Source of the DNA: CALVUJ01 sp045119835
Lineage (GTDB): Bacteria > Bacillota_I > Bacilli_A > RFN20 > DUOF01
DNA length: 64,000 nucleotides
NCBI GenBank assembly: GCA_045119835.1
Contig: JBGVED010000041.1
Span: forward strand, 36,973 to 100,972
Direction of reading: 5' to 3'
Part shown: positions 52,351-61,528 of the stretch, piece by piece
Layout: every line of letters begins with the position of its first letter
How positions within the stretch are numbered: position 1 is the stretch's first letter
Notes under the pieces: model-generated
The model's database searches: none
What the model saw: only the letters and a program-made list of their open reading frames with translations
Told to the model about the DNA's origin: nothing
Program-made: the position numbers and the translations under genes

Positions 52351-53659
52351 TTTTCTTTCTTTCCTTTCTAGCTTTCTTTAACTTTTCAAGTTCTAAAGCT
52401 TCGTCTATATTATTTTCTGTTTTTCTATCCACTTCTCTTCTAGTTACTATTTTCTTCTCTTCTTTTAATTCAATATTTTCTTTATACTCTACTTTTTCGG
52501 TTTCTTTTTTAGGAGTATTCCTTGTTTTAAAATTTTTAAAATGCTCCATTGCTTCAATTGCAGTCGAAACATTTTCTCTTACTAAAGATGAAGCAATTTT
52601 CATAACATAGTTGTATGGCAATGTATTTTGTTTGTTAAACATTACATAATCAAGCAAAACGTTGATAACTCCTGGATTAAGTTTGCTCATTAAGGACAAA
52701 TCCTCAATCAATTTTATATCTTGCTTACTAGGTTCCATATTTCCTTGTTTGATTCTTAAAAACTGGAATGGTTCTAACTCTTCAAACATTTCCGCTTTTT
52801 TGCTTATACCACTTTTTTTGTTTTCCAAAGCTCTTACATCTTTATTGCTTATTTTCATAACTTTTCGATATTCAAAACATTTTCTTTTGAATGTATCATA
52901 ATTTATTCTCTCTTGAAGACCAAGGCCTTCAATTGAGGCAATTAAAATATTGCATAGTTCATATTCATCGAGACGATATAAAGTTGCCATAGATTCTAAT
53001 AGTTCAACAAAACTATTATTAATTAAATTTTTTCTTATTTTATTTTCTTTTAAAACCATCAAGAAAATTTCTAAACTAAAGTTCCCTTTTATTTCTCCAT
53101 TTTTTCTTTGCGCAAGCTCTTCTTTATCACTTATAACAGATTGCAAGCTTCCAGTATCATTCATATCTAAATTATAAACCTCATTAAAATTATGAGTAAC
53201 GTCATAAAATTCATTATCAGTACTATTGTGAACAACAAAAAGAGATTTTAATTTTAAATAGTCATCATCATCTAATTTTTGCTTTAACAAAGTTCCCAAA
53301 AGTTCATGCTTAAAGAAATTTTCAGGTGATAAAGGTGCGTATAACTGGTAGCAATAAGTTGGCGTAATTCCTTCTTTAACTAGCGTTTTAATTAGCCCCA
53401 ATCCTTCTAATTTATCTCTAAATCTTTCAAAATCCTCGACACTACAATCCATATTAGCAAACAAGTTTTTATGATCGCATTTAGCATTAAAATTAACAAT
53501 GCTTTCATATTTGCACCAAAGTGTTAAGTAAAGAGCTAATGCTCCATATCCACATAAAGGTTGATATAAAAGAGTTAAAATTTTTCTATCATTGTCATTA
53601 AGCATAGATGCAGAAGTAACAATATAACCATTATAAACAACAACTTTCCCCAAGCTCAT
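52331..53659 (-). CDS. dnaB: replication initiation and membrane attachment protein DnaB
   Basis: Bacilli-type DnaB, not a helicase; 442 residues. The N-terminal winged-helix region has LTLLYQPLCGYGALALYLTL, and the C-terminal DnaB_2 domain has LMSKLNPGVINVLLDYV and NYVMKIASSLVRE, followed by a basic tail (KARKERKKN). It remodels DNA and, with DnaI, loads the helicase at oriC or at restart sites. An extended -10 lies 27 bases upstream of the ATG. No dnaD is visible here. Confidence 0.92.
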   Translation of the reverse strand: MSLGKVVVYNGYIVTSASMLNDNDRKILTLLYQPLCGYGALALYLTLWCKYESIVNFNAKCDHKNLFANMDCSVEDFERFRDKLEGLGLIKTLVKEGITPTYCYQLYAPLSPENFFKHELLGTLLKQKLDDDDYLKLKSLFVVHNSTDNEFYDVTHNFNEVYNLDMNDTGSLQSVISDKEELAQRKNGEIKGNFSLEIFLMVLKENKIRKNLINNSFVELLESMATLYRLDEYELCNILIASIEGLGLQERINYDTFKRKCFEYRKVMKISNKDVRALENKKSGISKKAEMFEELEPFQFLRIKQGNMEPSKQDIKLIEDLSLMSKLNPGVINVLLDYVMFNKQNTLPYNYVMKIASSLVRENVSTAIEAMEHFKNFKTRNTPKKETEKVEYKENIELKEEKKIVTRREVDRKTENNIDEALELEKLKKARKERKKNATIEV

Positions 53660-53685
53660 CTTTTATATCCCCCCATTGTGTTGAC

Positions 53686-53694
53686 ATTATAACA
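53686..53694 (-). promoter_or_regulatory. extended -10 promoter of dnaB-dnaI
   Basis: TGTTATAAT on the minus strand; the -35 region is weak. Confidence 0.5.
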
Positions 53695-53812
53695 CTAAAC
53701 TTAAGATATGAGAAGCATCAATAGCAAACTTATTTTTTATTTTGTCGTTTTAAATTTTATCTCATTTCTTTTTTTCTTACATATTCTAAGATGAAAGGGT
53801 GATTTTATATTT

Positions 53813-54337
53813 ATGATAAATGTCATCATTTTATCTTTGACCTCATGCATTGACTCTTTTTTAATATGCATTCTAAATAAAAACAGAAAGAAATATAACT
53901 ATTTTCTAATTCCCACTGTTTTTTCAATATTCCAATCATCGTTTTTATTGTTCGGTTACTTTTTTGGTGATTTCTTAGAAAATTACTTACAAAATCACCT
54001 TAAGTACATAATATTTATAATATTTTCCTCCATGGCATTACGGTTAATTGTTGATGTTTTAGTAAACAAAGGTAAAGAAGTAGTCCACATTTTTTCTTTT
54101 AAAGATATTTTTTTCCTTTCAATAATTACAAGCGGCGATGCTATGTTTTTAGGAGTTCCTCTAGCCTTTAGCACAAATTCTTATATAAATTTAATCATAA
54201 TTATAAGTTTAACCACATTTTTTGTCTGTTTAACTGGTTTGTTAATTAGAAATAAGCTTAGAAACATTTGTGATGATAAAATACAAATTATCGGTTCTAT
54301 TGTACTTTTTATCTTTGCTTTTAAAAGTTTAATATAA
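53813..54337 (+). CDS. YtaF/MntP-like membrane protein
   Basis: 174 residues with about six membrane segments. Two related half-motifs, LTSCIDSFLICI near the start and ITSGDAMFLGVPLAFS in the middle, are placed like the Asp-containing motifs of MntP manganese exporters and of the sporulation protein YtaF. In Bacillus subtilis ytaF is next to mutM and polA, as here, although here it is on the opposite strand. This supports the YtaF assignment, and transport of a cation is inferred. AAGGGTG precedes the ATG. Confidence 0.65.
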   Translation: MINVIILSLTSCIDSFLICILNKNRKKYNYFLIPTVFSIFQSSFLLFGYFFGDFLENYLQNHLKYIIFIIFSSMALRLIVDVLVNKGKEVVHIFSFKDIFFLSIITSGDAMFLGVPLAFSTNSYINLIIIISLTTFFVCLTGLLIRNKLRNICDDKIQIIGSIVLFIFAFKSLI

Positions 54338-54339
54338 TT

Positions 54340-55164
54340 TTATTTTTGACAATTAGGACAAAAATGCGTTCCTCTTCCTCCTACTACAATTTTTTCAATC
54401 GAGGAATTGCAAACAGGGCATTTTTCTCCTTTTTTACCATAAACATTTAGTTCATTTTGAAATTTACCATCAACATTATTTCCTGAATGATAACTTCTAA
54501 TTGTAGACCCCCCAGCTTTAATGGCTTTATTTAGAACAATAATGCTATTATCAATAATAATTTGACATTGTTGTATACTTATTTCTTTTCCTTTTTTTAA
54601 AGGATTTAGTTTAGATAAAAATAATACTTCATCAGCATAAATATTACCAAGGCCTGCCATATTTGTTTGATCTAAAATAAGTTCTTTTATAGGTTTATTA
54701 GATTTTTTTATTTTTTCAAATAATGCTTCTTTAGTTATCATAAAAGGTTCTTGACCAAGTTTGGCTAAAGTTTCATCTTCCATATAATTATTTTTATCTA
54801 AAAGTTTCATTTTCCCAAACTTTCTAACATCATGATATAAAAGAGTATTACCATCATCTAAAAGAAAAGAAATTATTTTGTGTTTATTCATTTTTTCATC
54901 CATTTGATTATTCTCTACTAAATAATATTTCCCTTCCATTCGCAAATGCGAAAGCAAAACATAATCATCTAACACAAATATTAAATGTTTCCCAATTCTT
55001 TCTACATCATGAATGTGTTGACCAACTATCTTTTCTTTAAAATCATTAAAAGATATATTTTCTAACACCTTTTCATAAAAAACATTACTATCTTTAATAC
55101 TCTTTCCATTAACCCATAATTTCAAAACATTTCTAACTGTTTCTACCTCTGGTAACTCAGGCAT
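54340..55164 (-). CDS. mutM: formamidopyrimidine-DNA glycosylase
   Basis: Removes 8-oxoguanine and ring-opened purines and cuts the abasic site. 274 residues with the catalytic N-terminal PELPEVETV (Pro2, Glu3), the conserved Lys in VERIGKHLIF, the helix-two-turn-helix region with NMAGLGNIYADEVL, and a C-terminal zinc finger CPVC..CPNC containing the GGRGTHF loop. It is 11 bases after polA, as in Bacillus, where both act in DNA repair. Convergent with the YtaF-like gene with a 2-base gap and no visible terminator. Confidence 0.96.
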   Translation of the reverse strand: MPELPEVETVRNVLKLWVNGKSIKDSNVFYEKVLENISFNDFKEKIVGQHIHDVERIGKHLIFVLDDYVLLSHLRMEGKYYLVENNQMDEKMNKHKIISFLLDDGNTLLYHDVRKFGKMKLLDKNNYMEDETLAKLGQEPFMITKEALFEKIKKSNKPIKELILDQTNMAGLGNIYADEVLFLSKLNPLKKGKEISIQQCQIIIDNSIIVLNKAIKAGGSTIRSYHSGNNVDGKFQNELNVYGKKGEKCPVCNSSIEKIVVGGRGTHFCPNCQK

Positions 55165-55175
55165 AATATCACTCC

Positions 55176-57725
55176 TTATTTAGCGCTATACCAATCTTTT
55201 CCAATTCCACTTTCTGCTTTTAATTTAACATCTAAATTACTTGCTTCTTCCATCATTTTAATTAATGTTGGAACTAAAATCTCTTTTTCATTTTCTACAA
55301 TATCAAAAACAAGTTCATCGTGTATTTGCATAATCATTTTACTTGCATAATTATTTTCTTTTAGATAGTTATTTATGTTAATCATTGCAACTTTAATGAT
55401 GTCTGCTGCGCTTCCTTGAATCGGAGTATTCATTGCAACTCTTTTACCAAACTCTCTTTCCATATACGACGAAGAATTTATTTCATTAACTTCCCTTCTT
55501 CTTCCTAAAATTGTAGTTACATAACCATTTTCTTTGCAATCCTCTACTAGCTTATCTAAGTATTCTTTAATTTTAGGGAACGTTTCAAAATATTTAGCAA
55601 TAAATCTTTTAGCCTCACCTGGAGTACAACCAATTTGTTCACTAAGTCCCCAATCAGAAATACCATAAACTATTCCAAAATTAACAGCCTTTGCTTGTCT
55701 ACGCATTGAATCGGTTATCATTTCTTTTGGCAGATCAAAAATTGCACTCGCTGTCATTAAGTGAACATCTTCTCCACTTTGAAAATATCCAATCATAGTT
55801 TCATCGTTTGCAAGACTCGCTAAAACTCTAAGTTCAACTTGAGAGTAATCAATAGATAAAATATAGTCATTGCTAGGCAAAAAAGCTTTTCTAATAGATT
55901 TAGATTCTTCATCTCTTACACTAATATTTTGCATGTTTGGTTCACTAGAAGATAATCTTCCTGTTTGCGTTAATGCTTGATTAAATATAGCGTGAATCTT
56001 ACCATCCTCTTTTACAAAATTTCCTAAACTATCTATATAAGTAGATAATAGTTTTGCGTATTTTCTATATTGTAAAATATATTCAATAATTTCATGTTCA
56101 TTAATAAGTTTCATCAACTCTTCACTTGAAGTAGATCTTTTACGATTACTCTTTAACCCCAAATCATCAAATAAAACTTCACCAACTTGTTTAGGCGATG
56201 CAATATTAAATTTTTTATTAGCAAGGCGATGAATATCACTTTCTAACATATTCAATTTAAATCTAAACTCTACCCCTATATCCTCTAAAATGTTTTTATC
56301 AACTCTAACCCCATTATTCTCCATATCAACAAGAGTATATACAAGAGGCATCTCTAAATTTTCAAACAAACCATATACTTCTTTTTCTTTCATTTTAGAA
56401 ATCAATTCTTGTTTTAATTTAAAAGAATTATACGCTACTAATGAAGCAAATTCACCAATATTATTTTCATCTTTAACATCTGGAAGAATAACCCCTATTG
56501 TATTAAATACTGTAAAAATATCATCCTTCATAGCTGAATCCAATAAATAACAAGCTATTTTAAAATCAAAATCAAATCCCTTAGGGTTTATTCCTAATCT
56601 ATTTAACATAATTAAACTTGCTTTAATATCATAACAACTCTTTTTATATTCTTCGTTTTCTAAATATTCCTTAATGCTAGGTAATTTAAATAAGTTATCT
56701 TTTTTTACATAGTAAGTTGTTTCCTCATTACTAAAAGAAACGCCCTCTAATTCACTAAAATGATAATTCGTGCCTTTAAAATAAAGATAAACACCTAAAT
56801 CTTGTTTTAGAAATTCACTATTAATAGTTTCTACTTCCTTATAGTTAAACTTTTCTTTATTAGAAAAACTAATTTTTTTAATTAAAGAAACCATATCATA
56901 TTTTTGATAAAACTCAACTAAAGAATCTTTAATACCAGTATAAGTAATATCTTCAATAGAAAAATCAAGAGGAACTTCTTTGCAAATTGTAGCTATTTTC
57001 TTACTATAAAATCCATCTTCTTTTCCTTCAATTAATTTTTCTTTTAGTTTACCAGATATATTATCTATATTTTCATATATTCCTTCTAGACTCCCATATT
57101 CTTCTAATAGTTTTAAAGCCCCTTTTTCTCCAATACCTTTAATTCCTTTTATGTTATCACTAGTATCTCCAAATATTCCTTTATAATCTGTTACTTGACT
57201 TGGTAGTAAACCATACTCTTCTTTGCAAACTTTAGGAGTTACCGCTAGGATGTCTGATGTTCCTTTTTTAGGAACATTAACAGTTATCTTATCACTTATA
57301 AGTTGAAATAAATCCCTATCACTTGAAAAGATTTCTACTTTGCAATCATTTTCTTCTCCAATTCTAGCCATAGTAGCTACAATATCATCTGCCTCATATC
57401 CTGCTAATTCATAACATTTTAGACCCATTTTAGTAACCATTTCTCTAGCAAGAGGGAATTGAGCAACTAAATCTTCAGGAGCAGGTTTTCTACCCGCTTT
57501 ATAATCTTTATATTCTTCATGTCTAAAAGTTTTCTTATCAGTATCAAAAGCAATTAAAGCATAGTCTGGACTTACATTATCTATGACTTTATTTAACATA
57601 TTAGCTAACGCAAAAAGAGCATTCGTTGGAGTTCCATCTTTACTCCTCATAATGCTCCCATAAGCTGTGGCATAATACGCTCTAAACAAAAGAGAATTAC
57701 CATCTACAAGCAACATTTTTTTCAT
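55176..57725 (-). CDS. polA: DNA polymerase I
   Basis: 849 residues. N-terminal 5'-3' exonuclease domain (LLVDGNSLLFRAYYA, YKAGRKPAPEDL, GYEADDIVATMA, DYKGIFGDTSDNIKGIKGIG), a middle region without the DxE and YxxxD residues needed for proofreading, and an intact polymerase domain: DYSQVELRVLA (palm), RRQAKAVNFGIVYG (finger) and QIHDELVFD. It fills gaps in repair and removes primers. It has its own promoter and is followed by mutM. Confidence 0.96.
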   Translation of the reverse strand: MKKMLLVDGNSLLFRAYYATAYGSIMRSKDGTPTNALFALANMLNKVIDNVSPDYALIAFDTDKKTFRHEEYKDYKAGRKPAPEDLVAQFPLAREMVTKMGLKCYELAGYEADDIVATMARIGEENDCKVEIFSSDRDLFQLISDKITVNVPKKGTSDILAVTPKVCKEEYGLLPSQVTDYKGIFGDTSDNIKGIKGIGEKGALKLLEEYGSLEGIYENIDNISGKLKEKLIEGKEDGFYSKKIATICKEVPLDFSIEDITYTGIKDSLVEFYQKYDMVSLIKKISFSNKEKFNYKEVETINSEFLKQDLGVYLYFKGTNYHFSELEGVSFSNEETTYYVKKDNLFKLPSIKEYLENEEYKKSCYDIKASLIMLNRLGINPKGFDFDFKIACYLLDSAMKDDIFTVFNTIGVILPDVKDENNIGEFASLVAYNSFKLKQELISKMKEKEVYGLFENLEMPLVYTLVDMENNGVRVDKNILEDIGVEFRFKLNMLESDIHRLANKKFNIASPKQVGEVLFDDLGLKSNRKRSTSSEELMKLINEHEIIEYILQYRKYAKLLSTYIDSLGNFVKEDGKIHAIFNQALTQTGRLSSSEPNMQNISVRDEESKSIRKAFLPSNDYILSIDYSQVELRVLASLANDETMIGYFQSGEDVHLMTASAIFDLPKEMITDSMRRQAKAVNFGIVYGISDWGLSEQIGCTPGEAKRFIAKYFETFPKIKEYLDKLVEDCKENGYVTTILGRRREVNEINSSSYMEREFGKRVAMNTPIQGSAADIIKVAMININNYLKENNYASKMIMQIHDELVFDIVENEKEILVPTLIKMMEEASNLDVKLKAESGIGKDWYSAK

Positions 57726-57754
57726 TAATTATTCCTCCAATTTCAAACGTATTT

Positions 57755-57783
57755 ATTATACCATTAAATAGTTAGAGTTTAAA
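57755..57783 (-). promoter_or_regulatory. promoter of polA-mutM
   Basis: TTTAAA, 17 bases, TATAAT preceded by TGG, giving a consensus extended -10, on the minus strand about 29 bases before the polA start. Confidence 0.65.
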
Positions 57784-57801
57784 GAATACTTAATTTATTT
57801 A

Positions 57802-58380
57802 TTATCTAGATTTGCTCTTTAACTTGTATGTATCATCATTAATTTTTTCATAATCTATTTTATTTTCTTTATTATTTGATTGTGCAAATAAAACATCAAA
57901 AATGGAATCGCATTGTTTTTGATTTGATATTATTTTTAAAGTTTCGTTTATTATTTTTTTGGCTTTCTTATCATTTTTATCTTTTATAAATATTTTTGTG
58001 TCTTTTATAACAGGAAAATGCCCCTTAACACTTCCATTTTTCATTAATTCATTTGCGACAACAACTACTAAAATATAACTAGCATTTTTTATATAAACCT
58101 TTTTCTTTATAAGTCTATTTATATTTCCATTATATTTTTCTTTATTTATAAAGTACTCAGAGATAGTTTGCGGATCTTCTTCCTCGATTTTAACAAACTC
58201 GCCATCTGTATATAATTTAGTTTTTATTTTTGAATCTATAACAACAATCTTTTTGCCATCTAGTTCACTATTTTTTCCACTTGGATCTTTGAAATTATCA
58301 ACTTGGTAATGTCTTTGTACTTCTATAGTTTCAACGACACTATAAATTTCATTATCTTTAGTAAATGTATTAACTATCAC
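57802..58380 (-). CDS. conserved-looking hypothetical protein between dnaE and polA
   Basis: About 192 residues, soluble, Lys/Asp/Glu rich. The N-terminal half is strand-forming (DGKKIVVIDSKIKTKLYTDG) and the middle has the hydrophobic strand-helix ASYILVVVVANELM, followed by a charged helical tail. No family motif is recognised. The start is placed at GTG 58380, 7 bases after GAGGTG; upstream in-frame codons to 58410 lie over that site. It is on the same strand as dnaE but separated from it by a terminator. Confidence 0.5.
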   Translation of the reverse strand: MIVNTFTKDNEIYSVVETIEVQRHYQVDNFKDPSGKNSELDGKKIVVIDSKIKTKLYTDGEFVKIEEEDPQTISEYFINKEKYNGNINRLIKKKVYIKNASYILVVVVANELMKNGSVKGHFPVIKDTKIFIKDKNDKKAKKIINETLKIISNQKQCDSIFDVLFAQSNNKENKIDYEKINDDTYKLKSKSR

Positions 58381-58431
58381 ATAAACCACCTCATGAATAA
58401 ATTTTAACACACTGTTTTTTTATTGTAAACA

Positions 58432-58456
58432 AGAAAAAGTCCCCTTAAAAGGGGCC
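58432..58456 (-). terminator. intrinsic terminator of dnaE
   Basis: CCCCTT/AAGGGG hairpin with flanking T-run on the minus strand, 4 bases after the dnaE stop. Confidence 0.75.
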
Positions 58457-58459
58457 TAG

Positions 58460-61400
58460 TTATTGTAATTTAAACTCTTTAATGCTGTTTGCTATTATAG
58501 AGATATTTTCTTTTACTTCTACTTTTCCTTCCACAAAAACATAATTACCTACATTAAGTATACTGGATATTTGTTTGTACAAAGTTGGAAAAATAACAAC
58601 ACTTACACTTCCAAACTCATCTAACATAGTTGTTATAGACATTAATTCATTTTTCTTTGTTTTTATTATTTTATTTTTCTTAACCATTAAAACTATTCTA
58701 GAATTTTTATCATTATTTTCATTTAAGTTAGAACAATTAATATGTCCTTTTTTATTAAGAACATCTCTTATTTTCTCAAGTGGAAATTCGCTAATATAAT
58801 AACCCAAAGCATCATTTTCTAAGGATAGTTTCTCTTTTGATTCTTCGACAACCTCAATAATAGGTTTGTCTAGAATTTCTATATCCAAACTTAATTGTTG
58901 ATCTTTTTTTATAGAAACCATTTGAGAAAATCTAGAGATTAGGCCATAGTTATATTTTAGTGTTTGTCTGTTGTATCCAAATCCATCTAAAGCTCCAGAA
59001 TCTATAAGCAAAAATATTTGGTTTTCGTTTAATTTATATTGACTCATTCTTACAATAAAATCAATGTAATCAGAGAATTGTCTATCTTCGCTTTCGTTTA
59101 TAATATTTCTAATAAATTGACTACTTATTCCTTTAATATGAGATAAACCATAACTTATTTGGTTTTGGTTTATCGCTTTGAATCCATAATCACTATGGTT
59201 TATATCAGGTAGTATTAGAGAAATTCCATTTTCTTTAGCCTCTTTTATATATTCACTAAACTTTTCTCCAAAAGCAAATGATTCCATTACGCAAGCAAAG
59301 AATATTGATGGATAATAAAGTTTTAAATATGCCATTTGAATGGCTATTAAAGCATAACTAACAGTGTGTGCTTTGTTAAAGCCATAACTAGCAAATTTTA
59401 AAATTAATGAAAACACTTCTTCTGCTTTTTCTTTGCTATGTCCTTTTTTAAGACTTCCTACAATAAATTCTTCTTTCATTGATAGCATTTTACTTTCTTC
59501 TTTTTTAGACATTGCTCTTCTTAGTATGTCTGCTTTAGCTAAAGACAAGCCTGCAAAGGTTGTAGCAATCTGTAATATTTGCTCTTGATAAACGATAATA
59601 CCATAAGTTGGTTTTAGAATATTTTCTAAACTTTCATCCAGATAACTAACTTTCATTTTTCCATTTTTTCTTAAAGTAAATTCTTCAATAAAATCTCTAG
59701 GCCCTGGTCTATACAACGCTATAATACTTGCTAAATCATCAAAGTTTTTAGGATCAACAATTTTAATAGTCTTTTTCATTCCTTCACTTTCTAGTTGGAA
59801 CAGACCTGAAGTTTTACCACTAGCAATCATTTGGTAAATCTTAGGATCGTTATAGTCAATTTTATTTAAATCTATATTAACATCATAAATCCTTTTTATT
59901 TCTTTTAAGCAATCATCTATAATAGTTAGATTTCTTAGTCCCAATAAATCCATTTTTAATAAGCCTAAATCTTCTAAATAATTCATATCATATTGAACAA
60001 CTAGATTTTTTTCATCACCTATAACAGGTAAAATATCTATTAGTTTTTCTTCTGATATTACTATTCCTGCAGCATGCAGTGATGTTTGACGAGGTAAACC
60101 TTCTAAAGAAAGCGCAATATTATAAACATCTTGGTATTTATCTTCACTTAATATGAAATCTCTAAATTCAACACTTAACTCCATCATACTTTTTAGTGAT
60201 GCTCTACCACTTCTATGTGCCTTTTTAGAAATAAGTTCAATATCCTTTTTATCAAGGCCTATAACTCTAGCGCAATCTCTTAAAACTTGCTTAGCTGCTA
60301 ATGTTGAGAATGTAACAATATTTGCAACTCTTTCATATCCATATTTTTCTTTTAAATAATTTGCCACTTCATCTCTTCTATTATCTTGAAAATCAATATC
60401 AATATCAGGCATACTTATTCTTTCTTCATTTAAAAATCTTTCAAATAATAAATCATATTTAATTGGATCAATGTTAGTAATTCCTAAAACATAAGAAACT
60501 AAACTTCCTGCCGCACTACCTCTTCCTGGTCCAACCAAAATATTATTTAATTTAGCAAACTTTACATAATCATATACTATTAAAAAGTAATCAGAAAATC
60601 CCATCTTATTTATAACGCTTAGTTCTTTTTCTAACCTTTTTGTATATCTACTATCTTTTATAAAATCTTTATTTCTTTTTTCTAATCCTTTATATGCAAG
60701 TTGGCGTAAATAACCAGTAGGATCAAATCCTTCTTTCTCATTGAATTTGCATATTTTCATTTTTTGCTTTTCAAATTTTATATCTACCAAATTAACTATT
60801 TCTTCGCACATAATTAATTCTTCATACTTAAAATTATTTCTTTTTTCATCATCACTAAGGAAACTACTATAGGTTAAATTTTCTTTATTTCTTATATACC
60901 CTATAACGTTATTTTCTCTTATAGCTTTTAATACTTCAATATTATCCAAATCTTCTTTATTTTCACTAACAACATTATTAAAACAAACTTTTTTATAATC
61001 TAACTCTCTTATGTGAGAATTAATCTTATATAATTCTTTATTTTGATAATATTCCATTCCTAGATAAAAATAAGGAAACGTTTCATTATAATAATCTAAA
61101 ATCAAAGTATATTCATCTTTATTTATTTTCTTTAAACCCCTGTACCCTGGTAAAACAACAATCAAGTGTTCTTTATATTCTTTTATTGATTCTAGATTCA
61201 ATTTTTCTTTTTTTACATTTACATTACTAGATAATTTAACTAATGCTTTATACCCTTCGTTATCTTTAGCTATTAAACACACTAATGTTTCATTACTAAG
61301 TTCAAATTCAACTCCAATTATAGGTTTTATATTATTTCTAGTGCACAAATTGTAAAATTCCATACACCCAAACATTACATCTTTATCTATAAGTCCTAAA

Positions 61401-61501
61401 TAATCATATTTATTTTTTTTAGCAACGTCTACAATGTTTTCTATTTTTAAAGTGCTAGAAAGAAAGGTATATCCACTTTTTATGCATAATTCTCCTCTCA
61501 T
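58460..61501 (-). CDS. dnaE: DNA polymerase III alpha subunit DnaE
   Basis: About 1013 residues. N-terminal PHP domain, palm with GPGRGSAAGSLVSYVLGI and the catalytic PDIDIDF, fingers, helix-hairpin-helix, and a C-terminal OB domain. In Bacilli DnaE extends primers for PolC, especially on the lagging strand. PHP metal ligands are gone: the first motif reads LCIKSGYTF where His residues are expected, and the TDH motif is IDKD, so no proofreading is expected. The ATG at 61501 is 6 bases after AGAGGTG. Confidence 0.95.
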   Translation of the reverse strand: MRGELCIKSGYTFLSSTLKIENIVDVAKKNKYDYLGLIDKDVMFGCMEFYNLCTRNNIKPIIGVEFELSNETLVCLIAKDNEGYKALVKLSSNVNVKKEKLNLESIKEYKEHLIVVLPGYRGLKKINKDEYTLILDYYNETFPYFYLGMEYYQNKELYKINSHIRELDYKKVCFNNVVSENKEDLDNIEVLKAIRENNVIGYIRNKENLTYSSFLSDDEKRNNFKYEELIMCEEIVNLVDIKFEKQKMKICKFNEKEGFDPTGYLRQLAYKGLEKRNKDFIKDSRYTKRLEKELSVINKMGFSDYFLIVYDYVKFAKLNNILVGPGRGSAAGSLVSYVLGITNIDPIKYDLLFERFLNEERISMPDIDIDFQDNRRDEVANYLKEKYGYERVANIVTFSTLAAKQVLRDCARVIGLDKKDIELISKKAHRSGRASLKSMMELSVEFRDFILSEDKYQDVYNIALSLEGLPRQTSLHAAGIVISEEKLIDILPVIGDEKNLVVQYDMNYLEDLGLLKMDLLGLRNLTIIDDCLKEIKRIYDVNIDLNKIDYNDPKIYQMIASGKTSGLFQLESEGMKKTIKIVDPKNFDDLASIIALYRPGPRDFIEEFTLRKNGKMKVSYLDESLENILKPTYGIIVYQEQILQIATTFAGLSLAKADILRRAMSKKEESKMLSMKEEFIVGSLKKGHSKEKAEEVFSLILKFASYGFNKAHTVSYALIAIQMAYLKLYYPSIFFACVMESFAFGEKFSEYIKEAKENGISLILPDINHSDYGFKAINQNQISYGLSHIKGISSQFIRNIINESEDRQFSDYIDFIVRMSQYKLNENQIFLLIDSGALDGFGYNRQTLKYNYGLISRFSQMVSIKKDQQLSLDIEILDKPIIEVVEESKEKLSLENDALGYYISEFPLEKIRDVLNKKGHINCSNLNENNDKNSRIVLMVKKNKIIKTKKNELMSITTMLDEFGSVSVVIFPTLYKQISSILNVGNYVFVEGKVEVKENISIIANSIKEFKLQ

Positions 61502-61528
61502 TCTAATCACCTCTTTCTATATTTTAAA

